Of a stretch of 64,000 nucleotides of DNA, positions 18,935 to 28,600 are shown piece after piece (the first letter of the stretch is position 1; each line of letters begins with the position of its first letter). The DNA is from Ramlibacter rhizophilus (GTDB taxonomy: Bacteria > Pseudomonadota > Gammaproteobacteria > Burkholderiales > Burkholderiaceae_C). A program made the translations under genes and the position numbers. The DNA lies in NCBI RefSeq assembly GCF_004681965.1, contig NZ_SMLL01000001.1, positions 558,001 to 622,000 on the forward strand, in the 5' to 3' direction. Below the pieces are notes generated by a model that saw only the letters and a program-made list of their open reading frames with translations, had not been told where the DNA came from and did not search any database.

Positions 18935-19528
18935 GTGGGCGCCGAGCATCCGCGGGCCACGAGCGACCGCGTGCTGGCCGCGGCAGGAACGCCGGGCACT
19001 GAGACGGCGCCCGCGGGTGCCGGCCCGGCAGCGTCCGGGCGCCGCGCCCAGGCCGTCGTCGCCGGCGGCATCGTCCTGCTGGGGCTGGCCCTGGCGGTGG
19101 GTGCGATCGGCATCTCCTCCTCGGCCGGCTATGGCGGCGTGGGCCCCAACTTCCTGCCCTGGCTGGTGTCGGTGGGGCTGGTCGTCTGCGGCCTCATGCT
19201 GCTGCGCGAGGCCTTCACCGGCGGCTTCCGTGAGCTGCCCGACGATCCCGTGGCGGCGCGGCCCTGGTGGCCGGGCCTGGCCTGGGTGTCGGCGGGGCTG
19301 CTCGCCAGCGCGGCGCTCATCACCACCATCGGCTTCGTGCTCGCCTGCACCCTGTGCTACCTCCTCGCGGCGCAGGGCTTGCGGCGTGCGGCGGGACAGG
19401 CCGTCGGCGCCCGCACCTGGGCAGTGGACCTGGCCGGCGGCGCGGCGGTCGCCGGGCCGGTGTACTGGGCCTTCACGCAATTCCTCGGCATCAGCCTGCC
19501 AGGCCTGACCGCGACGGGGTGGATCTGA
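18935..19528 (+). CDS. tctB: tripartite tricarboxylate transporter small membrane subunit TctB
   Basis: 197 residues with four predicted membrane helices (about 40-60, 75-93, 115-140, 160-180); the usual length is about 150, and the first 35 residues are an extra Ala/Pro/Thr-rich cytoplasmic tail. Start GTG at 18935, one base after the tctC stop. The stop shares a base with the tctA start (TGATG). It forms the membrane complex with TctA. Confidence 0.9.
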   Translation: MGAEHPRATSDRVLAAAGTPGTETAPAGAGPAASGRRAQAVVAGGIVLLGLALAVGAIGISSSAGYGGVGPNFLPWLVSVGLVVCGLMLLREAFTGGFRELPDDPVAARPWWPGLAWVSAGLLASAALITTIGFVLACTLCYLLAAQGLRRAAGQAVGARTWAVDLAGGAAVAGPVYWAFTQFLGISLPGLTATGWI

Positions 19529-21027
19529 TGGCCGAACTGCTCAACGCCCTGTGGGCCGGCTTCGCGGTCGCGGCCACGCCGGCCAACCTGCTGTGGGCCC
19601 TGGTGGGCTGCGCGCTCGGCACGGCCGTGGGCGTGCTCCCGGGCATCGGTCCGGCCGTCGCCGTGGCCATGCTGCTGCCCATCACCACCAAGGTGGAGGT
19701 GGCCTCGTCGATGATCTTCTTCGCCGGCATCTACTACGGCGCGATGTACGGCGGCTCGACCACCTCCATCCTGCTGAACACGCCGGGCGAGACCGGCACC
19801 ATGGTCACGGCCATGGAAGGCAACCGCATGGCCAAGAGCGGCCGCGCGGGTGCCGCCCTGGCCACCTCGGCCATCGGCTCCTTCGTCGCGGGCACCATCG
19901 CCACGGTCATCGTCACGCTGTTCGCGCCCTGGGTGGCCAACTTCGCGGTGCGGCTCGGCCCGCCCGAGTACTTCATGCTGATGGTGCTGGCCTTCACGAC
20001 GGTGAGCGCGGTGCTCGGCCAGAGCACGCTGCGCGGGATCACGGCGCTGATCCTCGGCCTGGCCATCGGCACCGTGGGCCTGGACCAGATCTCCGGCCAG
20101 CCGCGCTACACGCTGAACACGCCCGAGCTGCTGGACGGCATCGAGATCGTGCTGGTGGCCGTGGGCCTCTTCGCCGTGGCCGAGGTGCTGCACGTGGCGC
20201 TCTTCGAAGGTCGCGTGATCGAAAAGCGCAACCCCATGAGCCGTGTGCACATGAGCGCGAGCGACTGGCGGCGTTCGGTTCCGGCCTGGCTGCGCGGCAC
20301 CGCCATCGGCACGCCCTTCGGCTGCATCCCGGCCGGCGGCACCGAGATTCCCACCTTCCTCAGCTACGCCACGGAGAAGAAGCTGGCCAAGGGCGAACAC
20401 CGGGCCGAGTTCGGTGGGCGCGGCGCGATCGAAGGCGTGGCGGGGCCCGAGGCCGCCAACAACGCCAGCGTGACCGCGGCGCTCATTCCGCTGCTGACGC
20501 TGGGCATCCCCACCTCCAACACCACGGCGGTGCTCCTGGGCGCCTTCCAGAACTACGGCATCCAGCCCGGGCCGCAGCTGTTCACGTCCTCGGCGGCCCT
20601 GGTGTGGGCGCTGATCGCCTCGCTCTATATCGGCAACCTCATGCTGCTGGTGCTGAACCTGCCGATGGTGGGCCTGTGGGTCAAGCTGCTCAAGATCCCG
20701 CGCCCGCAGCTGTACGCCGGCATCCTGATCTTCGCGACCGTGGGGGCCTACGGCATGCGCCAGAGCGCCTTCGACCTGTACCTGCTCTGGGGCATCGGCC
20801 TGCTGGGCCTGGTCATGCGCCGCTTCGACTTCCCCACCGCGCCCGTGGTGGTGGGCATGATCCTGGGCCCGCTGGCCGAGGCGCAGCTTCGCAACGCCAT
20901 CTCCATCGGCGAGGGCAGCCCGCTGGTCTTCCTGCAGCGGCCCATGTCGCTCACGCTGCTGGTGGTGGTGCTGATGGTGCTGCTGCTGCCCCGGCTGGCG
21001 CAGCGCTACCGGGCGCGCGGCGCCTGA
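19528..21027 (+). CDS. tctA: tripartite tricarboxylate transporter large permease TctA
   Basis: 499 residues with about 11-12 membrane helices; the sodium- or proton-driven permease of the TTT system. Conserved TctA segments are [37 protein letters not shown] and [18 protein letters not shown]. The ATG at 19528 overlaps the tctB stop. The gene is convergent with the LysR gene at 21044, only 16 bp away, and no clear terminator is visible between them. Confidence 0.95.
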   Translation: MAELLNALWAGFAVAATPANLLWALVGCALGTAVGVLPGIGPAVAVAMLLPITTKVEVASSMIFFAGIYYGAMYGGSTTSILLNTPGETGTMVTAMEGNRMAKSGRAGAALATSAIGSFVAGTIATVIVTLFAPWVANFAVRLGPPEYFMLMVLAFTTVSAVLGQSTLRGITALILGLAIGTVGLDQISGQPRYTLNTPELLDGIEIVLVAVGLFAVAEVLHVALFEGRVIEKRNPMSRVHMSASDWRRSVPAWLRGTAIGTPFGCIPAGGTEIPTFLSYATEKKLAKGEHRAEFGGRGAIEGVAGPEAANNASVTAALIPLLTLGIPTSNTTAVLLGAFQNYGIQPGPQLFTSSAALVWALIASLYIGNLMLLVLNLPMVGLWVKLLKIPRPQLYAGILIFATVGAYGMRQSAFDLYLLWGIGLLGLVMRRFDFPTAPVVVGMILGPLAEAQLRNAISIGEGSPLVFLQRPMSLTLLVVVLMVLLLPRLAQRYRARGA

Positions 21028-21043
21028 GGCGCACCGTCGCTCT

Positions 21044-21946
21044 TCAACGCCCGACGCGGACCTCGGACCGCCGCGCCACGCCCAGGAACGCCGCCAGCGC
21101 CGGATTGGGGTTGTCCGGGCTGTAGGCCAGGCCGAGCGCATAGCGAAGCGCCGCCTGCCGCTTGCGAACGCGCAGGAAACGCACCCCGTCCATGTGCACG
21201 GCGCACAGGGCCTGGGGCACCAGGGCCACGCCGAGGCCCGCCGCCACCAGCGCCAGGATGGCCTGCATCTGCGAGGCCGTCTGCACGAAGCGGGGGATGA
21301 AGCCGCATTCCTGGCAGGCGGCCATCACGGCGCTTTCGAAGCCCGGGCCTTCCTTGGTCGGGAAGCCCACGAAGTCCTCCTGCGCCAGGTCCTTGAGCTG
21401 CACGCGCTCCTGCCCGGCCAGGGCGTGCTCCAGGGGCACGGCCAGCACCAGCTCCTCCTGCCGCAACACCTCCATCTTCAGCCCGCGCGCTTCGTTCAGC
21501 GGCGGCACGACGATACCCAGGTCCGTGCTGCCTTGCGCCAGCGCGGCCATCTGCGCGGCGGTGGTGTCGCCCGAGAGGATCAGCTTCACGTCCGGGTGGG
21601 TGCGCCGGAAGGCCCGCAGCAGCTGGGGCAGCACGTTCAGCCCGGCGCTGGGAACGAAGGACAGGCGCAGCGTTCCCAGCTTGCCGCTGGCGGCGCGCTG
21701 CGCGATCTCCACCGCCACCTGGGCGTGCGCGAGGGTGCGGCGCGCTTCGAGCAGGAAGGCCTCGCCGGCCGGCGTGAGCCGCACGCCCTGCCGGTCGCGG
21801 TCCAGCAGCCGGGCGCCGACGTCGTCCTCCAGGCGCTGCACGGCCACGCTCAGCGGTGGCTGCGAGACGTGCAGGCGCTCGGCGGCGCGGCGGAAGCTGC
21901 GCTCCTCGGCGACGGCAACGAACTGTCGAAGCTGGCGCAGGTCCAT
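21044..21946 (-). CDS. LysR-family transcriptional regulator
   Basis: 300 residues. Winged helix-turn-helix at residues 1-60 (RSFRRAAERLHVSQPPLSVA), then an effector-binding domain. GGGAG lies before the ATG at 21946. The start faces the ferritin-like gene at 22068 across 121 bp, so it most likely controls that gene and its operon (Bug receptor, RidA, esterase). The next gene on its 3' side, tctA, is convergent. The inducer is unknown. Confidence 0.93.
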   Translation of the reverse strand: MDLRQLRQFVAVAEERSFRRAAERLHVSQPPLSVAVQRLEDDVGARLLDRDRQGVRLTPAGEAFLLEARRTLAHAQVAVEIAQRAASGKLGTLRLSFVPSAGLNVLPQLLRAFRRTHPDVKLILSGDTTAAQMAALAQGSTDLGIVVPPLNEARGLKMEVLRQEELVLAVPLEHALAGQERVQLKDLAQEDFVGFPTKEGPGFESAVMAACQECGFIPRFVQTASQMQAILALVAAGLGVALVPQALCAVHMDGVRFLRVRKRQAALRYALGLAYSPDNPNPALAAFLGVARRSEVRVGR

Positions 21947-22067
21947 GGCACTCCCGGAAAAGCTCGTGATTCGCCAAAGCTATCACGCCGGCCCGCCAAC
22001 GGTATTGGACGCCACCCCGGCAGGCACCGCACCATGGCTTCGCAAGCCCTACCGAGAGGACCCCCGT

Positions 22068-22979
22068 ATGCAGGCTTCCATGCTGGAAGAGATCGCCCCC
22101 GTTCCGAACCCGTACCCCATCCGCTGGGTCACGGAATTTCCCGAGGTGCAGCGCCTGTGCGACCAGGCGCGCGAGCTGGCCTGGTCGCCGGCCGACATCG
22201 ACTTCTCGGACCTGCAGGAAGCCGACCTATCTCCCGAGCTGCGGCAGGCGGGCGCCGAGTGGTGGAGCCTTCGCGCCTGGATGGAGCACGGCGCCTTGCC
22301 CTATGGCGCCGAGCGACTGCGCGATGCCATCTTCGACCACCAGCCGCTGGAGATCAAACAGCACATCGTCAACTTCATCGCCGAGGAACTGCGCCACCAC
22401 GAGGCCTCGGTGCGCGTGGCGCAGGCCCTGGGCGGCTACCAGACCGAGCCGCGCGCCGACTATTTCAAGGCCGTGATCCCGCGCTTCCACGACGAGCGCG
22501 ACGAAAAGGCCATGAGCTTCTTCGCCGGCCTGGCCGTGAACACGCTCTTCGAGCAGCTCTCGGGCGAGCTGCTGCAGGCGCGCTACGAGAACGCACGCTT
22601 CCGCTCGATCCGCGGCGCCTGCCAGCTCATCCTGCGCGACGAGGCGCGGCACATCCAGTTCGGGCGCATCATCATGCGGCGCTTCTTCAGCGACCTGCCG
22701 GTGGAGGAAAAGCAGCTCCTGGGCGCCAAGGTGGCCAAGAAGCTGCGCGGCAGCCTGCTCAACGGCGTGTACGCGGTGGTCAACCTGCCCGAGGAGGAGC
22801 GCCGCCGCGCCGGTCGCAATCGGGCCCTGGCCTCCGAGCACGGCCTGGGCGCGACCCATCCGGACGAGGAGGTGGCGATCATCCGCCGCGCGCTGGAGCA
22901 GATCCGCGAGGACGTCGCGCCCTACGGGGTCGAGATCCCGGCGGTGCCTGAAGTGGACCAGGCCGCCCGCATGCATTGA
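22068..22979 (+). CDS. ferritin-like diiron oxygenase (AurF-like), substrate unknown
   Basis: 303 residues, mostly helical. Candidate diiron ligands occur as E-x-x-H in EELRHHE (residues 106-112), E162 in FEQLSGE and E192/H195 in DEARHIQFGR. This spacing resembles AurF-type N-oxygenases and other ferritin-like oxygenases. No signal peptide; cytoplasmic. GAGAGGA lies before the ATG. It is the first gene of an apparent operon with a periplasmic receptor, a RidA protein and an esterase. An oxygenase acting on an imported nitrogen-containing or aromatic compound is the most economical reading, but it is inference. Confidence 0.75.
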   Translation: MQASMLEEIAPVPNPYPIRWVTEFPEVQRLCDQARELAWSPADIDFSDLQEADLSPELRQAGAEWWSLRAWMEHGALPYGAERLRDAIFDHQPLEIKQHIVNFIAEELRHHEASVRVAQALGGYQTEPRADYFKAVIPRFHDERDEKAMSFFAGLAVNTLFEQLSGELLQARYENARFRSIRGACQLILRDEARHIQFGRIIMRRFFSDLPVEEKQLLGAKVAKKLRGSLLNGVYAVVNLPEEERRRAGRNRALASEHGLGATHPDEEVAIIRRALEQIREDVAPYGVEIPAVPEVDQAARMH

Positions 22980-22998
22980 TGCAACCCAGGAGATCGCC

Positions 22999-23964
22999 AT
23001 GTTCCCTGCCTTCGTGTCTTCGGCCCTGATCGCCACCGCGGCCCTGGTCGCACCCGCGCTGCATGCGCAGACCTGGCCGGCCAAGCCGGTCACCCTGGTC
23101 GTGCCGTATCCGCCGGGCGGCTCGGCCGACATCCTGGCGCGCACGCTGGGACAGAAGCTGGGCGAGCGCATCGGCCAGAACGTGATCGTGGAGAACAAGC
23201 CGGGCGCCGGCACCGCCATCGGCGCCAAGGCGGTGGCCAGTTCGCCGGCCGACGGATACACCCTGCTGCTCGGCACGGTGAGCTCGCAGGCCATCAACCC
23301 CGCCATGAACAAGGTGGGCTACGACCCGGTGAAGGACTTCGCGGCGGTCTCGCCGGTGGCGGCCATTCCCTTCGTGCTGGTCGCGCATCCCTCGGTGCCG
23401 GTGAAGAACGTGAACGACGTGCTGGGCATGGCCCGTGCGCAGCCCGGCAAGATCGGGTATGCCTCGGCGGGGCCGGGCACGTCCAATCACCTGGCCGGCG
23501 AGCTGATGGCCAGCGCAGGCAAGGTGGACCTGCTGCACGTCCCCTACAAGGGCAGCGCCCCGGCGCTCAACGACGTGCTGTCCGGCCACGTGCCGCTGAT
23601 GTTCGACCTGCTGGCCACCGCCTTGCCCAACGTGCAGTCGGGCAAGCTCAAGCCGCTGGCGGTGACCTCGCGCGAGCGCAGCGCCTTGCTGCCCGAGGTG
23701 CCCACCGCCCGCGAGAGCGGCCTGCCGGACTACGAGGTCACGGCCTGGTTCGGCATCTTCGCGCCGGCCGCCACGCCGGCGCCGGTGGTCCAGAAGCTCA
23801 ACACCGAGCTCACCGCCATCCTCAAGTCGCCCGACATCCAGAAGCGCCTGCGTGACATGGGCGCCGAGCCCGAGACGGGCAGCGTGCAGGACTACGGCAC
23901 GTTCGTCCGCGCCGAGGCGGACAAGTGGACCGGCGTGGTGCAGAAGGCCGGGCTGGTGAAATGA
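22999..23964 (+). CDS. Bug/TctC-family periplasmic solute receptor
   Basis: 321 residues. Signal peptide (about 1-24, ending LHAQ), mature start TWPAKPVTLVVPYPPGG, then GSADILARTLGQKLGERIGQ and the family segments GYDPVKDFAAVSP and EVPTARESGLPDYEV. CCCAGGAG precedes the ATG, 19 bp after the diiron gene. The stop overlaps the ridA start (ATGA). No membrane subunit is adjacent; the TctAB genes 2-4 kb upstream are candidates for sharing. Confidence 0.95.
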   Translation: MFPAFVSSALIATAALVAPALHAQTWPAKPVTLVVPYPPGGSADILARTLGQKLGERIGQNVIVENKPGAGTAIGAKAVASSPADGYTLLLGTVSSQAINPAMNKVGYDPVKDFAAVSPVAAIPFVLVAHPSVPVKNVNDVLGMARAQPGKIGYASAGPGTSNHLAGELMASAGKVDLLHVPYKGSAPALNDVLSGHVPLMFDLLATALPNVQSGKLKPLAVTSRERSALLPEVPTARESGLPDYEVTAWFGIFAPAATPAPVVQKLNTELTAILKSPDIQKRLRDMGAEPETGSVQDYGTFVRAEADKWTGVVQKAGLVK

Positions 23965-24356
23965 GCGACGGCCTGAAGGCGCTCAACCCGCCCAGCGTCG
24001 CCGCGCCGGGCGGCCCGTACAGCCAGGCGGTGCTGGCACCCTCGGGCGGGCGCTGGCTGCATGTGTCGGGCCAGGTCGGCGTGCGGCCGGACGGCAGCAT
24101 CCCCGAGCACTTCGAGGGCCAGGCGGAAGTCTGCTGGCAGAACCTCGTGGCGCTGCTGTCCGAAGCCGGCATGGGCGTGCAGGACCTGGTCAAGGTCAGC
24201 ACCTTCCTCACCGACGCGGCGCAGGTCGCCCGGCTCGGTCCCGTGCGCGCGAAGTTCCTGGGCGACGCGCGGCCCGCTTCGACCCTCGTGGTGGTGGCCG
24301 CCCTGGCCCGGCCACAATGGCAGGTCGAAGTCGAGGCCATTGCATGGAAGGCATGA
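23961..24356 (+). CDS. RidA/YjgF/YER057c-family protein
   Basis: 131 residues, the typical trimeric RidA length. Seen: GPYSQAVLAPSGGRWLHVSGQVG near the N-terminus and RPASTLVVVAAL near the end. RidA enzymes hydrolyse reactive enamine/imine intermediates; subgroup members in catabolic operons deaminate aminomuconate-type compounds. The start overlaps the receptor's stop and the stop overlaps the esterase start (both ATGA), so it is in the middle of a coupled operon. Its presence hints that the pathway substrate contains nitrogen (inference). Confidence 0.9.
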   Translation: MSDGLKALNPPSVAAPGGPYSQAVLAPSGGRWLHVSGQVGVRPDGSIPEHFEGQAEVCWQNLVALLSEAGMGVQDLVKVSTFLTDAAQVARLGPVRAKFLGDARPASTLVVVAALARPQWQVEVEAIAWKA

Positions 24357-25279
24357 GGAACGAGTCCGCCGCAGCGCAGGCGCAGCAACACATTCGCGCG
24401 GCCCTGGACCGCATCGGTCCGCGCTGGGCCCAGGACATCGGGCGCCACAGCCAGGAAGTCAAGGAACTCTACGCACCCGTGCTGCTCGCGCAGCCGCGCG
24501 AGGGCATCCGCGTCTGCCGCGACCTGGCCTATGGGGACGACCCCCGGCAGGTCCTGGACGTCTTCGCACCGCGGGGCGCGGCGGGCGCCGATGTCGTCGT
24601 GTTCGTGCATGGCGGCGCCTTCGTGCGGGGCGACAAGTCGGCACCGGAGGGCGTGTACGACAACGTGCTGCTGTGGTTTGCGCGGCAGGGATTCGTGGGC
24701 GTGAACGTGGAGTACCGGCCGGCCCCGCGCGCGGCGTATCCGCAAGGCGCACTGGACGTGGCCGCCGCCCTGGAATGGGTGGCGCGGAACATCGAGGGGC
24801 ACGGCGGCGACGCGCGGCGCATCCTCCTGATCGGTCATTCGGCCGGCGGCACGCACGTGGCCAGCTACGCCATGGACCCGGCGCTGCCACTCACGGGCTG
24901 CCGCGCGCGCGCGCTGGTGCTGGTGTCGGCGCGGCTGAAGGCCGACGTGCTGCCGGTGAACCCGAACGCGCACGGCGTGCGTGCCTATTTCGGCGAGGAC
25001 GCCTCGCTGTACGAAGCCCGCTCGCCCCTCACGCACGCGCAGCGTTGCCCGGTGCCGGCGATGGTGGTGATCGCCCAATACGAAAACCCGCTGCTGGACC
25101 TCTATGGCCTGGCCTTCGCCGAGGCGCTGGCCGCGCGCGACGGCGCTGCGCCGCGCGTGGTGCAGTGCGAAGGGCACAACCACATGTCCGTGGTGGCGCA
25201 GTTCGACACCGGTGCGCCGGATGCGCAGGCCCTGGGCCGGGAGATCCTGCAGTTCTGGCGCGGTCGCGTGGCGGACTGA
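24353..25279 (+). CDS. alpha/beta hydrolase, carboxylesterase/lipase-like
   Basis: 308 residues from the ATG at 24353, chosen because it overlaps the ridA stop; an in-frame ATG at 24344 is possible. The HGG oxyanion motif is at residues 86-88 (FVHGGAF) and the nucleophile elbow GHSAGG has S163; a late EGHNHMS supplies the histidine. This is the arrangement of the hormone-sensitive-lipase/BD-FAE group, which includes kynurenine formamidase-like enzymes, so an amide or formamide substrate is as possible as an ester. No signal peptide. Last gene of the diiron-receptor-RidA operon; a family A repeat follows. Confidence 0.88.
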   Translation: MRNESAAAQAQQHIRAALDRIGPRWAQDIGRHSQEVKELYAPVLLAQPREGIRVCRDLAYGDDPRQVLDVFAPRGAAGADVVVFVHGGAFVRGDKSAPEGVYDNVLLWFARQGFVGVNVEYRPAPRAAYPQGALDVAAALEWVARNIEGHGGDARRILLIGHSAGGTHVASYAMDPALPLTGCRARALVLVSARLKADVLPVNPNAHGVRAYFGEDASLYEARSPLTHAQRCPVPAMVVIAQYENPLLDLYGLAFAEALAARDGAAPRVVQCEGHNHMSVVAQFDTGAPDAQALGREILQFWRGRVAD

Positions 25280-25282
25280 TCG

Positions 25283-25387
25283 ACCCCCTCCCCCTCTGGG
25301 GGAGGGTGGGGGCGGGGGCCGCGTGCGCCGACTGCGCTGCTTTTCGCGCAGCCCCCATCCCAGCCTTCCCCCAGAGGGGGAAGGGGC
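25283..25387. repeat. dispersed repeat family A, copy 1 (inverted relative to copies 2 and 3)
   Basis: About 105 bp with a hairpin at each end: CCCTCCCCCTCTGGGGGAGG at the left, and TTCCCCCAGAGGGGGAA at the right, with GCCCCC/GGGGGC blocks and a variable GC-rich middle between them. The same design recurs at 36321 and 55364. It lies just after the esterase stop, where it might also serve as a transcription barrier. Confidence 0.8.
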
Positions 25388-25411
25388 CTCAATGCGAACG
25401 GTGTACGCTGC

Positions 25412-25489
25412 TCACAGCACGCCGAACAGCATCAACAAGACGATCAGAACCAGTGGCACGCCGAGCAGCCAGAGGATGATGGGGACCAT
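25412..25489 (-). CDS. 25-residue single-span membrane peptide
   Basis: The ATG at 25489 is preceded by AAGGAG at 7-bp spacing. The peptide opens MVPIILWLLGVPLV and continues LIVLLMLFGVL, almost entirely hydrophobic, so a single membrane helix. Too short for normal gene finding; the strong ribosome binding site is the main support. Function unknown. It lies between repeat A copy 1 and putA. The remaining 25490-25654 shows nothing further. Confidence 0.5.
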   Translation of the reverse strand: MVPIILWLLGVPLVLIVLLMLFGVL

Positions 25490-25654
25490 GTCGAATCTCC
25501 TTGAATGGGTGGCCGGCGGTTGCGCTGGCCCGTCCCGACATCGTCCACATCCGCACGCTGCCGCCTGACCGGCCGGGGCGCGTGGCGCCGTAGGAAGCCA
25601 CAGCGCGCACGTCGGGGCGGCCCGCCCAGCTGTATGTCAGCGGGTTTCCTCGCT

Positions 25655-28600
25655 TCACGTCTCCAGCGACATCAGCGTCGCATTGCCGCCCGCGGCCGCG
25701 GTGTTGATGCTGGTGCTGCGCTCCACCACCAGCCGCTCCAGGCGGACTTCATCCTCGCCCGGTGCAAGGCGCTCCACGTTCACGATCGGGCCCGGGCGAT
25801 CGGCCAGGACCTGCTGCACGGCCTGCACACCCGGGGCATCACCGTGGAACAGCACGGCGTCGAAGGGCGCATCCGGGGCGGCCCAGTCCTCCACGAGGTC
25901 GATGCAGGCCCGCACCGCGGCCGGAAACCGGGAGGCGAGGGCGTGCGAGGACCCGGGCCAGACCGCGCGGCTTCCGACTGCGAGGACGGCGGCGAGTTGC
26001 ACCAGGCGGTCCGCGTCATCCTCGGCCAGGCACAGCACCGCGTCCCGCGGGGCGATCCGGTACGCGTTGCGTTCGCCGGTCGGGCCGGGCAGGACGATGC
26101 CGCCATCGGCCACCGCCGCCTGCGCGAAGCGGCGGCAGGCCGCCTCCAGGCGCGGGTGGCCGGCGGCCCAGGCGGTGAGCGAGGCGAGGGCCGGGCGCGC
26201 GGGGGAGGGCACCGCCGCGGTCCGCACGCCGGGCTGCGCCAGGGCGCGCCCGAGCACGTCCCGTGGCGCCTGCGCGAGCAGCCGGTACAGGTACAACGGC
26301 CCGCCGGCCTTCGGCCCGGTGCCCGAGAGGCCTTCGCCACCGAAGGGCTGCACGCCGACCACGGCGCCGACCATGTTGCGGTTCACGTAGACGTTGCCCG
26401 CGCGCGCGGCGGCGAGCACCTGGGCCACCGTTTCGTCGATGCGGGTGTGCAGGCCCAGGGTGAGCGCATAGCCGGTGCGCTCGATCTGCGCGAGCAGCTC
26501 GCCCAGGCGCTCGCGCTCGAAGCTCAGGAGGTGCAGCACCGGGCCGAAGACCTCGCGGTCCAGCGTGTCGAGGCGGTCCAGTTCGACCAGCGCGGGCGTG
26601 ACGAAGCTGCCGCCCGCCGCATCCTGCCCGGCGCGCGCGACCTGGTGCACCGCCCGGCCCTGGGCCCGCATGCGCGCCAGGTGCGCCTCGATGCCGCGTC
26701 GCGCGTCCTCGTCAATGACCGGGCCCACGTCCACCGCCAATCGGTCGGTGCGGCCGAGCTGCAGTTCGGCCATGGCCCCGAGCAGCATGTCGCGCACCCG
26801 CGGTGCCAGCTCGCGCTGCACGCACAGCACGCGCAGCGCCGAGCAGCGCTGGCCGGCGCTGTCGAAGGCCGAGCCGATCACGTCGGCCACCACCTGCTCG
26901 GGCAGGGCCGAGGAGTCCACGATCATCGCGTTCTGGCCGCCGGTCTCGGCGACCAGGGGAACGGGCCGTCCCTGCGGGCCCAGTCGCCCGGCGAGCTGCC
27001 GCTGCAGCAGCCGCGCCACCTCGGTCGATCCGGTGAAGAGCACGCCCTGCACCCGCGCGTCGCCCACCAGCCGCGCGCCCACGGTCTCCCCGCGTCCGGG
27101 CAGCAGCTGCACCGCTGCGCGCGGGACACCCGCATCCCACAGCGCGCGCACCGCTTCGGCCGCGATGAGCGGCGTCTGTTCCGCCGGCTTGGCCAGCACC
27201 GTGTTGCCGGCCGCGAGCGCCGCCGCGACCTGGCCGCAGAAGATGGCCAGCGGGAAGTTCCAGGGGCTGATGCACACCACGGCGCCGAGCGGGCGCACCT
27301 CGCCTTCCCCCAGGTGGTCGCGGGCCTGCCCGGCGTAGTAGCGCAGGAAGTCCACCGCCTCGCGCACCTCGGCGACCGCGTTGGCGGCGGTCTTGCCGGC
27401 TTCGCGGACCAGGAGCGCCATGAGGCGGGGCATGTCGTCCTCCAGGCGGTCCGCGGCGCGCTCCAGGAGGCTCGCCCGTTCGCTCGCGGGAACGGCCGAC
27501 CACGAGGGGGCGGCACGGTCCGCTTCGGCGAGCGCGCGTTCGACCTCGTCATCGTCCGCTTCGCGGGTGTGGCCCACGACGTCCGCGTGCGCGGCGGGGT
27601 TGCGCACCGCGTCGGTGGCCGGGCGGGTGTCGGCGGCGAGCAGGGGCGGCGCGCTCCAGCCCTGGGCGACGGTGCCCTGGAAGCACGCCTGCAGGCGATC
27701 CAGCGTATGTTCGTCGGCGAGGTCCAGCCCGCGCGAGTTCAGGCGCGTGGGCCCGAAGAGCGCGCGCGGCAGGGGAATGGCCGGGTGGGGCAGGCCGGGC
27801 GCACCCTCGCGCGCGGCGCTCTCGTCGATCTGCGCGGCTGGCTCGCGCAGCAGCTCGTCCAGGCTCAGGGCCGGGTCCGCGATGCGGTGCACGAAGGAGC
27901 TGTTGGCGCCGTTTTCCAGCAGGCGGCGCACCAGGTAGGCCAGCAGGGTTTCGTGCGTGCCCACGGGCGCGTAGATGCGGCAGGCACGCCCCAGGCCGCC
28001 CTGGGCCTGCCGGCCGACCACCTGCTCGTACAGCGGCTCGCCCATGCCGTGCAGGCACTGGAACTCGTACTGGCCGGGTTCGTAGCGCGCCGGCCCGGCC
28101 AGCTCATACACCGCGGCCAGGGTGTGCGCGTTGTGCGTGGCGAACTGCGGGAACACGGCGTCCGGCGCGGCCAGCAGCTGGCGCGCACAGGCGAGGTAGG
28201 CCGCGTCGGTGTGGACCTTGCGCGTGTACACCGGGTAGTCGTCCAGGCCGTCGAGCTGCGCGCGCTTGATCTCCGCGTCCCAGTAGGCACCCTTGACCAG
28301 GCGCACCATCAGGCGCCGCCCGCTGCGCCGCGCGAGGTCCACCAGCCAGTCGATGACCGCCGGGCAGCGCTTCTGGTAGGCCTGCACCACGAAGCCCAGC
28401 CCCGTCCAGCCGGCCAGGTCCGGCTCCTGGCAGAGCCGCTCCAGCAGGTCCAGCGACAGCGACAGGCGCTCGGCTTCCTCGGCGTCGATGTTCAGGCCGA
28501 TGTCGTAGCCCCGCGCAAGCCGGCACAGACCGAGCAGGCGCGGGTACAGCTCGCCCATCACGCGTGCCTGCTGCGCGCGGCTGTAGCGCGGGTGCAGGGC

